NCBI RefSeq assembly: GCF_000348945.1
Contig: NZ_AOCK01000006.1
Coordinates: 1-64,000, forward strand
Length of the DNA stretch: 64,000 nucleotides
From: Paeniglutamicibacter gangotriensis Lz1y
GTDB lineage: Bacteria; Actinomycetota; Actinomycetes; Actinomycetales; Micrococcaceae
Reading direction: 5' to 3'
Below, piece by piece: positions 8,766-16,642 of this stretch. How positions within the stretch are numbered: position 1 is the first letter of the stretch; each line of letters begins with the position of its first letter. Position numbers and translations under genes: made by a program. Below the pieces are notes generated by a model. It saw nothing but the letters and a program-made list of their open reading frames with translations. It made no database searches and was not told where the DNA came from.

Positions 8766-9659
8766 ATGAGTGAGAACGATTTCGACGCAGCCCACCCGCC
8801 CAAGATCGGGGACAGGGGAATCCGTGTACCGCCGGCAGCGGGAATTCAACCGGATGTGCGAACGCATCCGGGAACTCCGGTGTCTTCTGATCCGATCGAG
8901 CCGGACGGCCCCTTCGAGCCGGTCGATGATGCCTATGTCGGCGGCCCGGCCATCCCACCATCAGCAGGTGCGCCCCTTGGCACGGAAAATGCCGCCGAAC
9001 CGGAATCGGACTCCGGCAAGGGCCAGGAGGCCAAAGAGGAAGCCCGCGAACTGATGCACGAGGGCAAGGACTCGGCGAAGCACCTCGGCGATGCGGCCAA
9101 GCAGGAGGCCTCAAACGTCCTCGACGAGGCCAAGGCCCAAAGCGCGAATCTTCTCGAAGAACTCGGGACCGATGTCCGGGCCCAAGCCGCAACGCAACAG
9201 GAAAAGATCGCGGTCAACCTGCAGCAGATCAGCGATGAACTCCGCGGCATGTTGGATGCCTCCGAGTCCTCGGGCAGCGCGTCGGCCCTGGTGGAGCAGG
9301 CGGCCCGTCACAGCGGCAATGCGGCCGAATGGCTAGGGGCACGGGAACCGGGCGATCTGCTTGATGCTGCCAAGGATTTCGCGCGCCGCCGCCCGGGCGC
9401 CTTCCTGGGCATCGCGCTGGGCGCGGGGTTGCTGGCCGGGCGGATCACCCGCAATGCCGGCGACGGTCCTGCACCCACGAAGGACACCTCGGCGCCCAAG
9501 CTCCCGGAAGGGGGCGAACCGCGCCCGGCCAGCCCGCTGCCGCCAACTATCAACCAGACCATGGGCTCCGGGGGTGCCGGGGGCACCGGGTCCGATCCGG
9601 GAGTCGGATACTACCCCTCGGCGGTGCCGGGGACCGAACAAGGTGACATCCGGCCATGA
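8766..9659 (+). CDS. Alanine-rich helical protein with one membrane segment (DUF883-like)
   Basis: First gene of a three-gene operon. The 297-residue protein has a disordered Pro/Gly-rich N-terminus (1-80), then a long amphipathic helical region with EAKEEARELMHEGKDSAKHL and similar Lys/Glu/Ala repeats (80-190). A short hydrophobic segment follows a double-Arg motif, FARRRPGAFLGIALGAGLLAG (about 203-222), and a Gly/Pro-rich tail ends it. The RRRPG plus glycine-rich single membrane segment is like YqjD/DUF883 proteins, which sit in the inner membrane. GGAGG lies eight bases before the ATG. The next gene starts inside its stop codon. Confidence 0.7.
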   Translation: MSENDFDAAHPPKIGDRGIRVPPAAGIQPDVRTHPGTPVSSDPIEPDGPFEPVDDAYVGGPAIPPSAGAPLGTENAAEPESDSGKGQEAKEEARELMHEGKDSAKHLGDAAKQEASNVLDEAKAQSANLLEELGTDVRAQAATQQEKIAVNLQQISDELRGMLDASESSGSASALVEQAARHSGNAAEWLGAREPGDLLDAAKDFARRRPGAFLGIALGAGLLAGRITRNAGDGPAPTKDTSAPKLPEGGEPRPASPLPPTINQTMGSGGAGGTGSDPGVGYYPSAVPGTEQGDIRP

Positions 9660-10111
9660 GCGAGAACCCGAACCCAACAGGTACACACCGCGTCGGGGTC
9701 CCGCCGCTTGATGAACACCAGGAGACCGCTTCCGGTTCCTCGCTGGGCGAGCTGTTCGGGGATCTGAGCCAAAACGTCTCGAATCTGGTGAGACAGGAAG
9801 CCGAACTCGCCAAGGCAGAACTACGTGAGACCGCCCGCTCGGCTGCCAAGGGTGCCGGACTCTACGGCGGAGCGGGCATCGCCGGGCATTTCGTGCTGCT
9901 CTTCCTCTCACTGGCGGCCATGTTCGGGCTGGCCCACTGGGTTGGGCTTGGCTGGTCCGCGCTCATCGTCGCCGGGGTCTGGGCGATCATCGCCGCAGTC
10001 ATGGCCACGGTGGCCAAGAAGCAGTTCAACTCGGCCAAGGGTCTGCCCAAAACGAAAGAAACCATCAAAGACATCCCACCGACATTCAATCCCAAGGAGG
10101 AAACCCCATGA
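9656..10111 (+). CDS. Actinobacterial Holin-X family membrane protein
   Basis: The 151-residue protein fits the putative Actinobacterial Holin-X family (PF07332-like). A helical N-terminal part has SLGELFGDLSQNVSNLVRQE and ELAKAELRETARSAAKG, followed by two hydrophobic segments at about residues 67-90 and 95-118 and a short basic tail. Despite the name there is no phage context here: it sits second in a chromosomal-type stress operon, overlapping both neighbours by ATGA. It is probably a membrane-shaping or envelope stress protein rather than a lysis protein. Confidence 0.8.
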   Translation: MSENPNPTGTHRVGVPPLDEHQETASGSSLGELFGDLSQNVSNLVRQEAELAKAELRETARSAAKGAGLYGGAGIAGHFVLLFLSLAAMFGLAHWVGLGWSALIVAGVWAIIAAVMATVAKKQFNSAKGLPKTKETIKDIPPTFNPKEETP

Positions 10112-10728
10112 GCAGGAACCCGGAAGAGATCCGCGATGACATCGAACGCACGCGTGGAAACCTGGGAGCCGACGTTGACGCGATCGCGGACAAGGTCAGC
10201 CCCTCAAACATCGCCCACCGCCAGGGCGAGAAGATCAAGGGGACGGCGCGCCGGGCAAAGGACGCGGTCATGGGCAGCGTGGAGTCGGCCACCGACGAGG
10301 CCGGCGACAAAATCCATGACGCCCCGGACGCCGTAGTTTCAAAAACCCGGGGCAACCCGATGGCCGCGGGCCTGATCGCCTTCGGGGCCGGGCTGCTGCT
10401 TTCCTCCCTGGTCCCGGGCAGCGAGAAGGAACGCGAAATGGTCCACACGCTCAAGGACAAGGCCGAACCCCTCGGCAGCGAACTGGGCGACGCGGCCAAA
10501 GCCGTCGCTGAGGATCTGAAGGAACCCGCCACCGAGGCCGTCGAAGCGATCAAGGGCTCGGCCCAGGAATCGGCCGAAACCATCAAGTCCGAGGCGAGCG
10601 ACGAAGCGGATCATCTGCGCGACCAGGGCCGCGATGCCGCGGCCAACGTGTCGGATTCCGGTGGCACGGATCCGCAGGGAGACGGGCCCGGCCCGGTGTA
10701 CCGTCCCGAAGACCCCGCGGGCCGCTGA
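10108..10728 (+). CDS. DUF3618-domain protein
   Basis: The 206-residue protein opens with the DUF3618 signature: RNPEEIRDDIERTRGNLGADVDAIADKVSPSNI at residues 2-34, here quoted as RNPEEIRDDIERTRGNLG followed by DVDAIADKV. A hydrophobic segment near residues 89-108 (MAAGLIAFGAGLLLSSLVPG) anchors it in the membrane, and the C-terminal half is a charged Lys/Glu/Ala helix like the first gene of the operon. AAGGAGG precedes the ATG, which overlaps the upstream stop. With the two genes before it, it probably forms an envelope-associated stress module; the function is unknown. Confidence 0.8.
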   Translation: MSRNPEEIRDDIERTRGNLGADVDAIADKVSPSNIAHRQGEKIKGTARRAKDAVMGSVESATDEAGDKIHDAPDAVVSKTRGNPMAAGLIAFGAGLLLSSLVPGSEKEREMVHTLKDKAEPLGSELGDAAKAVAEDLKEPATEAVEAIKGSAQESAETIKSEASDEADHLRDQGRDAAANVSDSGGTDPQGDGPGPVYRPEDPAGR

Positions 10729-10811
10729 CGGGAGTGCCGCGAGGCCGGGAGGCAACCTTCCGGCCCCGCGGCATCGCGCCGCCCACCCACCACAAGCATC
10801 GGAGAGTAACC

Positions 10812-11045
10812 ATGACAACCTGCGACACCTGCGGAAACAGCTATGAGAACACCTTCACGATCACCCGCGAAGGGCAAACCAAGACCTTCGACAGCTTTGA
10901 GTGTGCCGTCCACCTGATGGCCCCCACCTGTTCGCACTGCGGCTGCAGGATCCTGGGCCATGGGGTGCAAAGCGGGACAACAATGTTCTGCTGTGCCCAC
11001 TGCGCGCGCGAAGCCGGCCACGAACAGGCCTCGGACCGAGCCTGA
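10812..11045 (+). CDS. Small double zinc-ribbon protein
   Basis: The 77-residue protein contains CDTCGNSYENTF at the start, then CSHCGCRILGHG and CCAHCAREAG: cysteine pairs CxxC, CxxCxC and CCxxC that could bind two zinc ions. GGAGAGTAACC precedes the ATG at 10812. It sits 67 bases before the zinc-dependent dehydrogenase and is probably co-transcribed with it, so it may act in metal supply or redox protection of that enzyme. The frame is open further upstream, but that part shows no conservation-like pattern and overlaps the spacer after the DUF3618 gene. Confidence 0.7.
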   Translation: MTTCDTCGNSYENTFTITREGQTKTFDSFECAVHLMAPTCSHCGCRILGHGVQSGTTMFCCAHCAREAGHEQASDRA

Positions 11046-11112
11046 AGCACCGCGCCGCGGTGCGCAGGCAACGCGGCTCCACATCCAACCCGAATACCCC
11101 ACGGAGGCATCC

Positions 11113-12285
11113 ATGAAAGCCTTGACTTGGCAGGGAAAACGCAAGATCGAATACACGCAGGTGCCCGACCCGCGCATTGAGGATCCCGGGGACCTGATCA
11201 TCAAGGTGACCTCCACGGCCATCTGCGGATCCGACCTGCATCTCTATGAGTTGATGGGACCGTACATGCGCGCCGGGGACATCATCGGGCATGAAGCCAT
11301 GGGCATCGTCGAGGAGATTGGATCTGCGGTGGCCCGCATCAAGGTGGGGGACCGCGTGGTCATCCCTTTCAACATTGCCTGCGGCAGCTGTTGGATGTGC
11401 AAGCGCGGGCTGCAGTCGCAATGCGAGAAGACCCAGGTCCGTTCCCGGGACATGGGCGCCGCGCTCTTTGGCTACTCGGAGCTCTACGGCAGCGTTCCCG
11501 GGGGACAAGCCGAATACCTGCGCGTTCCGCACGGGGACTATGGCGCCATCGTGGTGGGCGGGGAGCTTCCGGAGCACCGTTACTTGTTCCTCTCCGACAT
11601 CCTGCCCACCGCCTGGCAGGGCGTCGCCTACGCCGATGTCCCCGACGGCGGAACGCTGGCGGTCTTCGGGCTGGGGCCGGTGGGCCAGCTGGCGGCTCGG
11701 ATCGGCACGCACCTGGGCCACCGGGTGATCGGCGTGGACCCGGTGCCCGAGCGCCGTGCCATGGCGGCCCGCCACGGCATCGAGACCATGGATTTCGGCA
11801 AGCACACCGCGGCGAACCTGCGCGAAGCCACCGGCCGGGGACCCGATGCGGTGCTGGACGCGGTGGGCATGGAAGCACACGGCTCCCCGGGCGCCCACTT
11901 GATGCAGCAGGCCACGGGGCTGTTGACGGAGAAGGTGGCTCAGTTCGCCATGGAAAATGTCTCGGCGGACCGCACCGCGGTTTTGCATACGGCAGTGCAT
12001 TCCGTGCGCCGCGGCGGAACCATCTCGCTCAGCGGGGTGTATTCCGGAGCGGCGACCCCGATGCCGATGCTGGAGATGTTTGACAAACAGATCCAACTGC
12101 GCCAGGGACAGTGCAACGTCCGGCACTGGACCGGCCAACTGCTGCCGCTGGCCGAGGACCCGGCCGATCCCTTGGGTCTTGATGACCTGGTGACCCATGC
12201 CGTACCACTGGAACGTGGACCGGAGCTCTATGAGACATTCCAGAAAAAGCAGGACGGCTGCATCAAGGTGGTCCTTCAGCCGTAG
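11113..12285 (+). CDS. Zinc-dependent alcohol/formaldehyde dehydrogenase
   Basis: A 390-residue medium-chain dehydrogenase of the class that includes glutathione-independent formaldehyde dehydrogenase. Catalytic zinc ligands are in ICGSDLH (Cys and Asp), GHEAMG (His-Glu) and the following region. The structural zinc loop contains CGSCWMCKRGLQSQCE with four cysteines. The NAD-binding motif FGLGPVGQLAARIG lies near residue 185, followed by VIGVDPVPER with the Asp that favours NAD. A GGAGG site precedes ATG 11113. It likely oxidises an alcohol or formaldehyde. It ends at a TAG, and a strong hairpin follows. Confidence 0.85.
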   Translation: MKALTWQGKRKIEYTQVPDPRIEDPGDLIIKVTSTAICGSDLHLYELMGPYMRAGDIIGHEAMGIVEEIGSAVARIKVGDRVVIPFNIACGSCWMCKRGLQSQCEKTQVRSRDMGAALFGYSELYGSVPGGQAEYLRVPHGDYGAIVVGGELPEHRYLFLSDILPTAWQGVAYADVPDGGTLAVFGLGPVGQLAARIGTHLGHRVIGVDPVPERRAMAARHGIETMDFGKHTAANLREATGRGPDAVLDAVGMEAHGSPGAHLMQQATGLLTEKVAQFAMENVSADRTAVLHTAVHSVRRGGTISLSGVYSGAATPMPMLEMFDKQIQLRQGQCNVRHWTGQLLPLAEDPADPLGLDDLVTHAVPLERGPELYETFQKKQDGCIKVVLQP

Positions 12286-12310
12286 CCGCATGCGGCAGGA
12301 ACAGAAAAGA

Positions 12311-12347
12311 ACCGGGGCCCGGGAACAAACACAATCAGGGCCCCGGT
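12311..12347 (+). terminator. Hairpin terminator after the dehydrogenase
   Basis: A perfect 10-base inverted repeat, ACCGGGGCCC at 12311-12320 and GGGCCCCGGT at 12338-12347, closes a 17-base loop 26 bases after the dehydrogenase stop. There is no clear T-run after it, so it may act as a transcript end stabiliser or a Rho-assisted terminator. Confidence 0.65.
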
Positions 12348-12731
12348 CCGCGGGGTGACGCTGGAGCGCGAACGCTTTGCGGTGAACATACTTTTGGGCC
12401 TCCCTCGGATGTGGAAGGTCTTGTTGGTGTTGTTCGTGCAGCTGCAGTGGCCGCTGCGGCGTGCACCGACGTTGGAGCCAACGATCCCACTGGAGTCTCC
12501 GGGGCCGCTGGCCCGGAAAACGGACAGCCGGCTTCCCGGTCGCTCAGCGTGCGTCGCGCGAGGCAGCCGACGGTCTCGCGCTTGCGGATGCCATCCACGA
12601 GTCCATGGGAATCGACAAACAAAGACCGCCGGTCTCTCGGACCCGTGGGGCCACACTGTCACGTGACGAACCTGCCCGAGCTCTCGCGGGTCCAAGGCAT
12701 GGACCCGCACACGTTCATCGTCCCGCCTCGA
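12348..12731. other. Intergenic spacer
   Basis: No recognisable gene in about 380 bases between the hairpin and the convergent cyclodeaminase-like gene. One plus frame reads REAADGLALADAIHESMGI around 12560-12612, which looks protein-like but is too short and isolated to assign. Confidence 0.4.
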
Positions 12732-13391
12732 TTACTCGGCGTCGGTCGGAGCAGCCAGGTGATCGATCTCGCCGGTCAGGGCATCAATCCGATCCAGCGC
12801 GGCATTAAGCGCACCGACCGTCGCCCACAAGGAGGGGTGCTGCTGCCTGGTCAGCTCCGGGGTGCCGCCGCCGGAGCTGAGTGCAGCCAAATCGAAACTG
12901 ACGTTGGTGCGGGCGCCGGTCACCGTGGCCCTAAGGGAGCCGAAAGCCACCACGATATCGGCAACCAGTGCGCGATTGCCGTGAACCGCGAGCCAGGCCA
13001 GGGAATCGATGGCGTCAATGGCTCGCATGCCAAGCACGGCCGAAGCCTTGGCCGCTTCGATGGATGCCCGCGATATGGCCGATTCCCGGTCCGGCCCGGG
13101 TTCCAGGCGAAAAGCTGCACCAAACGCCCGGGATGCCGATGCGTCTTCGTCCGCCAAGCGAAGGGCATCGGTTCTCAAGACTTGGGCCTGATCCCGAATA
13201 CGGGACAGCTGCGCACGCGTGTGCTCCTCGGGTTCGGTATAGCCGGCGACCATCGAAGTCAACGAGGCGGCGACGGCCAACATCAGACCCGCCCCGGCAC
13301 CCCCGCCCGGTGAACCGGTTGACCGGGCCAGGGCCTTGGTCCACTGCTCAACCGTCGAGTTCTGCGTGGTGGCTTCCTCGGTATCGTCCAT
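12732..13391 (-). CDS. Cyclodeaminase/cyclohydrolase family protein (FTCD_C-like)
   Basis: The 219-residue protein shows the formiminotransferase-cyclodeaminase fold signature: STGSPGGGAGAGLMLAVAASL near the N-terminus, MVAGYT, then a long helical body with EAAKASAVLGMRAIDAI and GNRALVADIVVAF. Members act on tetrahydrofolate one-carbon intermediates (5-formimino- or 5,10-methenyl-THF). It is a monocistronic minus-strand gene. The start at 13391 lacks a good ribosome-binding site, so the real start could be internal. Its presence beside a formaldehyde-type dehydrogenase is suggestive of one-carbon metabolism, but this is inference. Confidence 0.78.
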   Translation of the reverse strand: MDDTEEATTQNSTVEQWTKALARSTGSPGGGAGAGLMLAVAASLTSMVAGYTEPEEHTRAQLSRIRDQAQVLRTDALRLADEDASASRAFGAAFRLEPGPDRESAISRASIEAAKASAVLGMRAIDAIDSLAWLAVHGNRALVADIVVAFGSLRATVTGARTNVSFDLAALSSGGGTPELTRQQHPSLWATVGALNAALDRIDALTGEIDHLAAPTDAE

Positions 13392-13610
13392 GACATCAAG
13401 TGTGCCGCATATCTTGTGTCTGCGTCCTGCAAAGGTCCGGGCCTGGGCTGCGCCCGGGCGGCGCCGACCGCTGCGCTTGGTACCAGAGGCAGTCCATTGG
13501 CCGCTTGCACAGAACGGACTCCCACGTCAGGAAAAGCTGTGTCCTGCGGGTCTTTCGGAACCGAACGCCCTGATCTAGTGTGACCATTATCCCATCATTC
13601 CGCAGATGGC

Positions 13611-13638
13611 TTACAGGCCGGGCAATTACCGGTAATAT
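13611..13638 (+). promoter_or_regulatory. Promoter with palindromic operator upstream of glsB-like gene
   Basis: A perfect 12-base palindrome, ATTACCGGTAAT, lies at 13625-13636. It overlaps a candidate -10 element TAATAT (13633-13638); TTACAG at 13611-13616 is a possible -35 with a 16-base spacer. The arrangement suggests a repressor or activator site over the promoter of the stress membrane protein that starts 62 bases further on. The spacer before it (13392-13610) holds nothing else recognisable. Confidence 0.45.
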
Positions 13639-13700
13639 CTTCCGAGTGCATCTCGATCCTGATGCTGAACGACGTAACTTCATCCGAACGGAGAAAAGTC

Positions 13701-13961
13701 ATGGGATTCATTGGTTGGATTGTACTAGGCCTCATTGCCGGCGCGATTGCGAAAGCGATCAAGCCAGGTGAGCAGGGCGGCGGCTGGATCGCCACCCTGC
13801 TGCTCGGCGTGGTTGGCGCAGTTATTGGCGGCTGGATTGGTTCCGCGTTGTTCGACGTGGATATCAGTTCCTTCTGGTCGCTGTCGACGTGGCTGCTGGC
13901 CATCGGCGGGTCGTTGATTGTCCTTGTAATTTGGGGATTGTTGACGCGCAAACGGGCATAG
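13701..13961 (+). CDS. GlsB/YeaQ/YmgE family stress membrane protein
   Basis: The 86-residue protein is a typical transglycosylase-associated (PF04226) stress protein: MGFIGWIVLGLIAGAIAKAI, then a glycine-rich middle segment GGGWIATLLLGVVGAVIGGWIG, and a last membrane segment before a basic end (LLTRKRA). Three membrane helices are expected. It starts at 13701 after a GGAG site at 13690-13693. Such proteins are commonly induced by general stress; the CsbD gene nearby supports this. Its transcript probably ends at the hairpin right after the gene. Confidence 0.88.
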   Translation: MGFIGWIVLGLIAGAIAKAIKPGEQGGGWIATLLLGVVGAVIGGWIGSALFDVDISSFWSLSTWLLAIGGSLIVLVIWGLLTRKRA

Positions 13962-13976
13962 TAAATGTGTACAGAA

Positions 13977-14014
13977 CAGGTCCCGCCCTTTCGAGGTCGG
14001 GGCCTGCTTCTTTT
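13977..14014 (+). terminator. Rho-independent terminator after glsB-like gene
   Basis: CAGGTCCCG (13977-13985) pairs with CGGGGCCTG (13998-14006), nine pairs with one G-U, followed by CTTCTTTT. The stem and T-rich tail lie 16 bases after the stop codon. Confidence 0.75.
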
Positions 14015-14267
14015 AGCCAAGGGAAAACCTTGCCGAACGACGAGATTGCGCGTTGACTTTGCGACCCGGCACCACCATTGATCCCCCCGGTTTTCTGGGA
14101 CCTCTCAGGCTCCATGGTCGATGGCGAGGGTTACGCCCAACGCGGCACGCCTGCGGAATCGTTGCCACCGGACGCCATATCAAATAGCGTAGATATTCCC
14201 AGCGGTGGCTCGTACACGGAGAAAACGCTGGGATTGTTCCTGTTTCATCTAGCGAAGGAGGACCCCG

Positions 14268-14453
14268 ATGGGTCTCGATGACAAGATCGGCAACAAAGCG
14301 CAGGAAGCCACCGGCAAGGTCAAGGAAGGCGTCGGAGACGCCACTGACAATGAAAAGTTGCAGGCAGAGGGAGCCGGCGACCAGGCCGCAGCCAAAGCCA
14401 AGCAGGCAGGCGAGCACCTCAAGGATGCTGCCAAGGATGTAACCGGTCGTTAG
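14268..14453 (+). CDS. CsbD-family general stress protein
   Basis: The 61-residue protein is a classic CsbD-like (PF05532) product: GLDDKIGNKAQEATGKVKEG followed by repeats of the same Lys/Gly/Ala pattern and ending DAAKDVTGR. It is small, very hydrophilic and probably disordered or helical in the cytoplasm. GAAGGAGGA precedes the ATG. Members belong to general-stress regulons in many bacteria, although no sigma factor site is obvious here. It ends at TAG and is followed by a terminator. Confidence 0.92.
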   Translation: MGLDDKIGNKAQEATGKVKEGVGDATDNEKLQAEGAGDQAAAKAKQAGEHLKDAAKDVTGR

Positions 14454-14483
14454 GGCCGCCGCAGCGGCGCTAACATGAATTGT

Positions 14484-14534
14484 TCCCCGTCCACGGGATC
14501 CCGGCCATCGGGATTTCGCGGGCGGGGAGCTTTT
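14484..14534 (+). terminator. Terminator after csbD
   Basis: TCCCCGTCC (14484-14492) pairs with GGGCGGGGA (14520-14528) over nine bases with one G-U, and GCTTTT follows. The 27-base loop contains its own small palindrome CGGGATCCCG. Confidence 0.6.
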
Positions 14535-14660
14535 CCGTTCAGGGAGGATTGGCAGCGCCGTCAACTATGGGAACGGGTGTCCGACGGCATCTCCTGCTAG
14601 CCGTTAACACCTGAAAACCATGGATCGGGATACCTGTTTAGGACGAGCTGTTCAGAAGAC

Positions 14661-15878
14661 ATCCGGGGGGCAGTTCCGACGAGCATGGCCGCGGCCCAGG
14701 AGCTGGGCTGCAAGGGGACGTCGGTGCTCCTTGTAGATGCGAACAACTACCACCAGTTCCAACCGCTGCTCTACCAGGTGGCAGCATCGTAGATCGGGGT
14801 TTCGGCAGTGGCCAAGCCGTTGCGTTCGGTGTTCCGCCGCATCAGAAGTGTGCGCGTGCTTACCTCCGAAGTCACTGGCATCGATCCGGAAACACGCTGC
14901 GTCACCGCAGCTGACGGCCGCCAGTACCAAGGACGTATCCTGGTCATTGCCGCCGGTGCGGTCCCCAATCTCATTAATACCCCTGGAGCCGAGGCCCACT
15001 CCTACCCGATGTACTCCGTAACCGACGCGGTGCGGCTCAGTACGGCCCTGACCCAAAGGCTGGAAACGGCAGAGGGCGAATCCGCTGGCGGCACTGACGT
15101 AGTTGTTGTCGGTGGCGGTCCCATGGGGGTGGAGACCGCAGGCGCGCTTGCCGAGAATATCCGGTACATCGTGCCGAAGTATTTCTCACAGGCTCTTGCC
15201 GATGGTTGCCGCGTTCACCTCGTGGATATGGTTCCCACAGTGCTGAACGCCTTTTCCCCGAAATCCCAGGCTTACACCAAGGACCGGCTGGGAAAGCTCG
15301 GCGTGCAGCTGCACCTGGGCCAGAGCGTGAGCGAGGTCCGTGGCGATGGAGTGACGTTGGCCGACGGCCCCGTCATTCCCGCCCCGATCACCGTGTGGGC
15401 CGGAGGCCTGCAGGCTGGGAAGATCATCGCCGAATCCGGTTTGGCGCAGGGCAAGGGCGGACGCATTGACGTCACGGCGGAGCTGAGGGCACCGGGTGTC
15501 GAGGGGATCTACGTGTTGGGGGACTCGGCGAACATCCCGGGTTCCAATGGTGGGGTTCTTCCCCAGCTTGGCTCCGTGGCCCAGCAATCGGGCAAATGGG
15601 CAGCCCGCAATATCCACGCGGAGCTCAATGGCGGCACGCGGCAGCCTTTCGACTACAGCGACAAGGGCTACATGGCAATGGTTGGCCGCGGGGCCGCGGT
15701 GGATGAGCTCGGGCGCAAGCGTCTCCAACTGCAAGGCCCGCTGGCCTTCGTCTCGTGGCTGGGGGTCCACCTGGCATTGCTGCCCGGGTTCCGGCAGAAG
15801 ATTCGTGCGCTGTCCTCGTGGGCGGCAGGCTACCTTACACACAGCCCGACGCAGGTGTTTGTGGGGAAACCCGACTAG
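14661..15878 (+). pseudogene. Second type II NADH dehydrogenase, interrupted
   Basis: The frame gives an NDH-2-type flavoprotein: SVLLVDANNYHQFQPLLYQVA, then an in-frame TAG at 14790-14792, then IGVSAVAKPLRSVFRR and the rest of the enzyme. The NAD motif VVVGGGPMGVETAGAL and the second FAD motif YVLGDSANIPG are intact, and the protein ends naturally at 15878. The first FAD-binding loop is missing: where GGGFAG is expected the frame reads GAVPTS before MAAAQEL. No good start or ribosome-binding site remains. Together these make a pseudogene, although the part from GTG 14808 is still open for 356 residues. The intact relative lies at 4489-5847. Confidence 0.85.
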
Positions 15879-16128
15879 GTCCGGTTGGCTCCCCATGGGG
15901 AGCCACTTGGCCGACGGAGGGAAAACGGCTGCGGGGCATGCTCAGCCGCGCAGGCAGCGGTGCCGAAAAGCATGGATGCCGTGCTTGCCCGGTGGTCGAG
16001 TTCACGTAATCACTGGTGCCGGGATGGACAGGAACACTTGGACACTTCCCGAGAACTTGCGTTGGTCTTTCCTGCACTTGGCCGATTTCCTCGCGGCATC
16101 GATTATCCGGTGCCGCGGGATCGGAGTC

Positions 16129-16338
16129 TCAGGCGGCAAGCACCGACTGGCCTCCGAGAATTTCGCGGGCGTCGTTAAGCAGCGACGGGTCGATGGCTTC
16201 CTTCAGCTTGGCTTCGGGGATCCCGTGGGCACGGGCGGTCTGGATGATGGCCTCCAGCGCGTCGATTCGTTCCTGCAGCAGAATACGGGCCGAGGCCATG
16301 TCCTCCGCGGCGGCGCGAACCAGTTCCAAGTCATGCAC
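16129..16338 (-). CDS. Small helical protein of unknown function
   Basis: A 69-residue, fully helical-looking protein: LELVRAAAEDMASARILLQE, then IDALEAIIQTARAHGIPEAK and a C-terminal AREILGG. Heptad-like Leu/Ile spacing suggests a coiled coil or small oligomer. The GTG at 16336-16338 is chosen because GAAAGG lies eight bases upstream, and a near-consensus promoter sits about 40 bases before it. This supports expression even though no family is recognised. Confidence 0.6.
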   Translation of the reverse strand: MHDLELVRAAAEDMASARILLQERIDALEAIIQTARAHGIPEAKLKEAIDPSLLNDAREILGGQSVLAA

Positions 16339-16378
16339 GTCGAATACCTTTCGTTGGCGTTGACATTCTCTAATTTGA

Positions 16379-16407
16379 ATTGTAATTGCTTGAAATTTTT
16401 CGTACAA
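16379..16407 (-). promoter_or_regulatory. Sigma-70-type promoter for the small helical protein
   Basis: On the minus strand TTGTAC (16407-16402) and TACAAT (16384-16379) are separated by exactly 17 bases, within a strikingly AT-rich patch in an otherwise GC-rich region. The predicted start site lies about 30 bases before the GTG of the downstream gene. The rest of the spacer (16408-16642) shows nothing recognisable. Confidence 0.6.
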
Positions 16408-16642
16408 GAAAAACGACACCGTCTCGGCGAGCGATCCTCGAACCCGGGAACCGGCGTTCCGGCGGATCCAACGCAAACCGACGGCGCCGACGATGCATGG
16501 GTTCCTCCCGCTTTCCGTTGCATGTGGGCATTGCCCGCGATTCCGTGACCTTACGCTCTCCTCAAGAACCCTGTCTCCCGAACCACCTGCTGCTTCGGGA
16601 GCACCATCCTCTGTTTCGAGAGCGAGTCCGGGGACGTGCCCC

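Noticed and set aside
9656-10111. Prophage lysis gene (holin)
   Set aside because: There are no other phage genes; the Holin-X family is common in ordinary actinobacterial stress operons.
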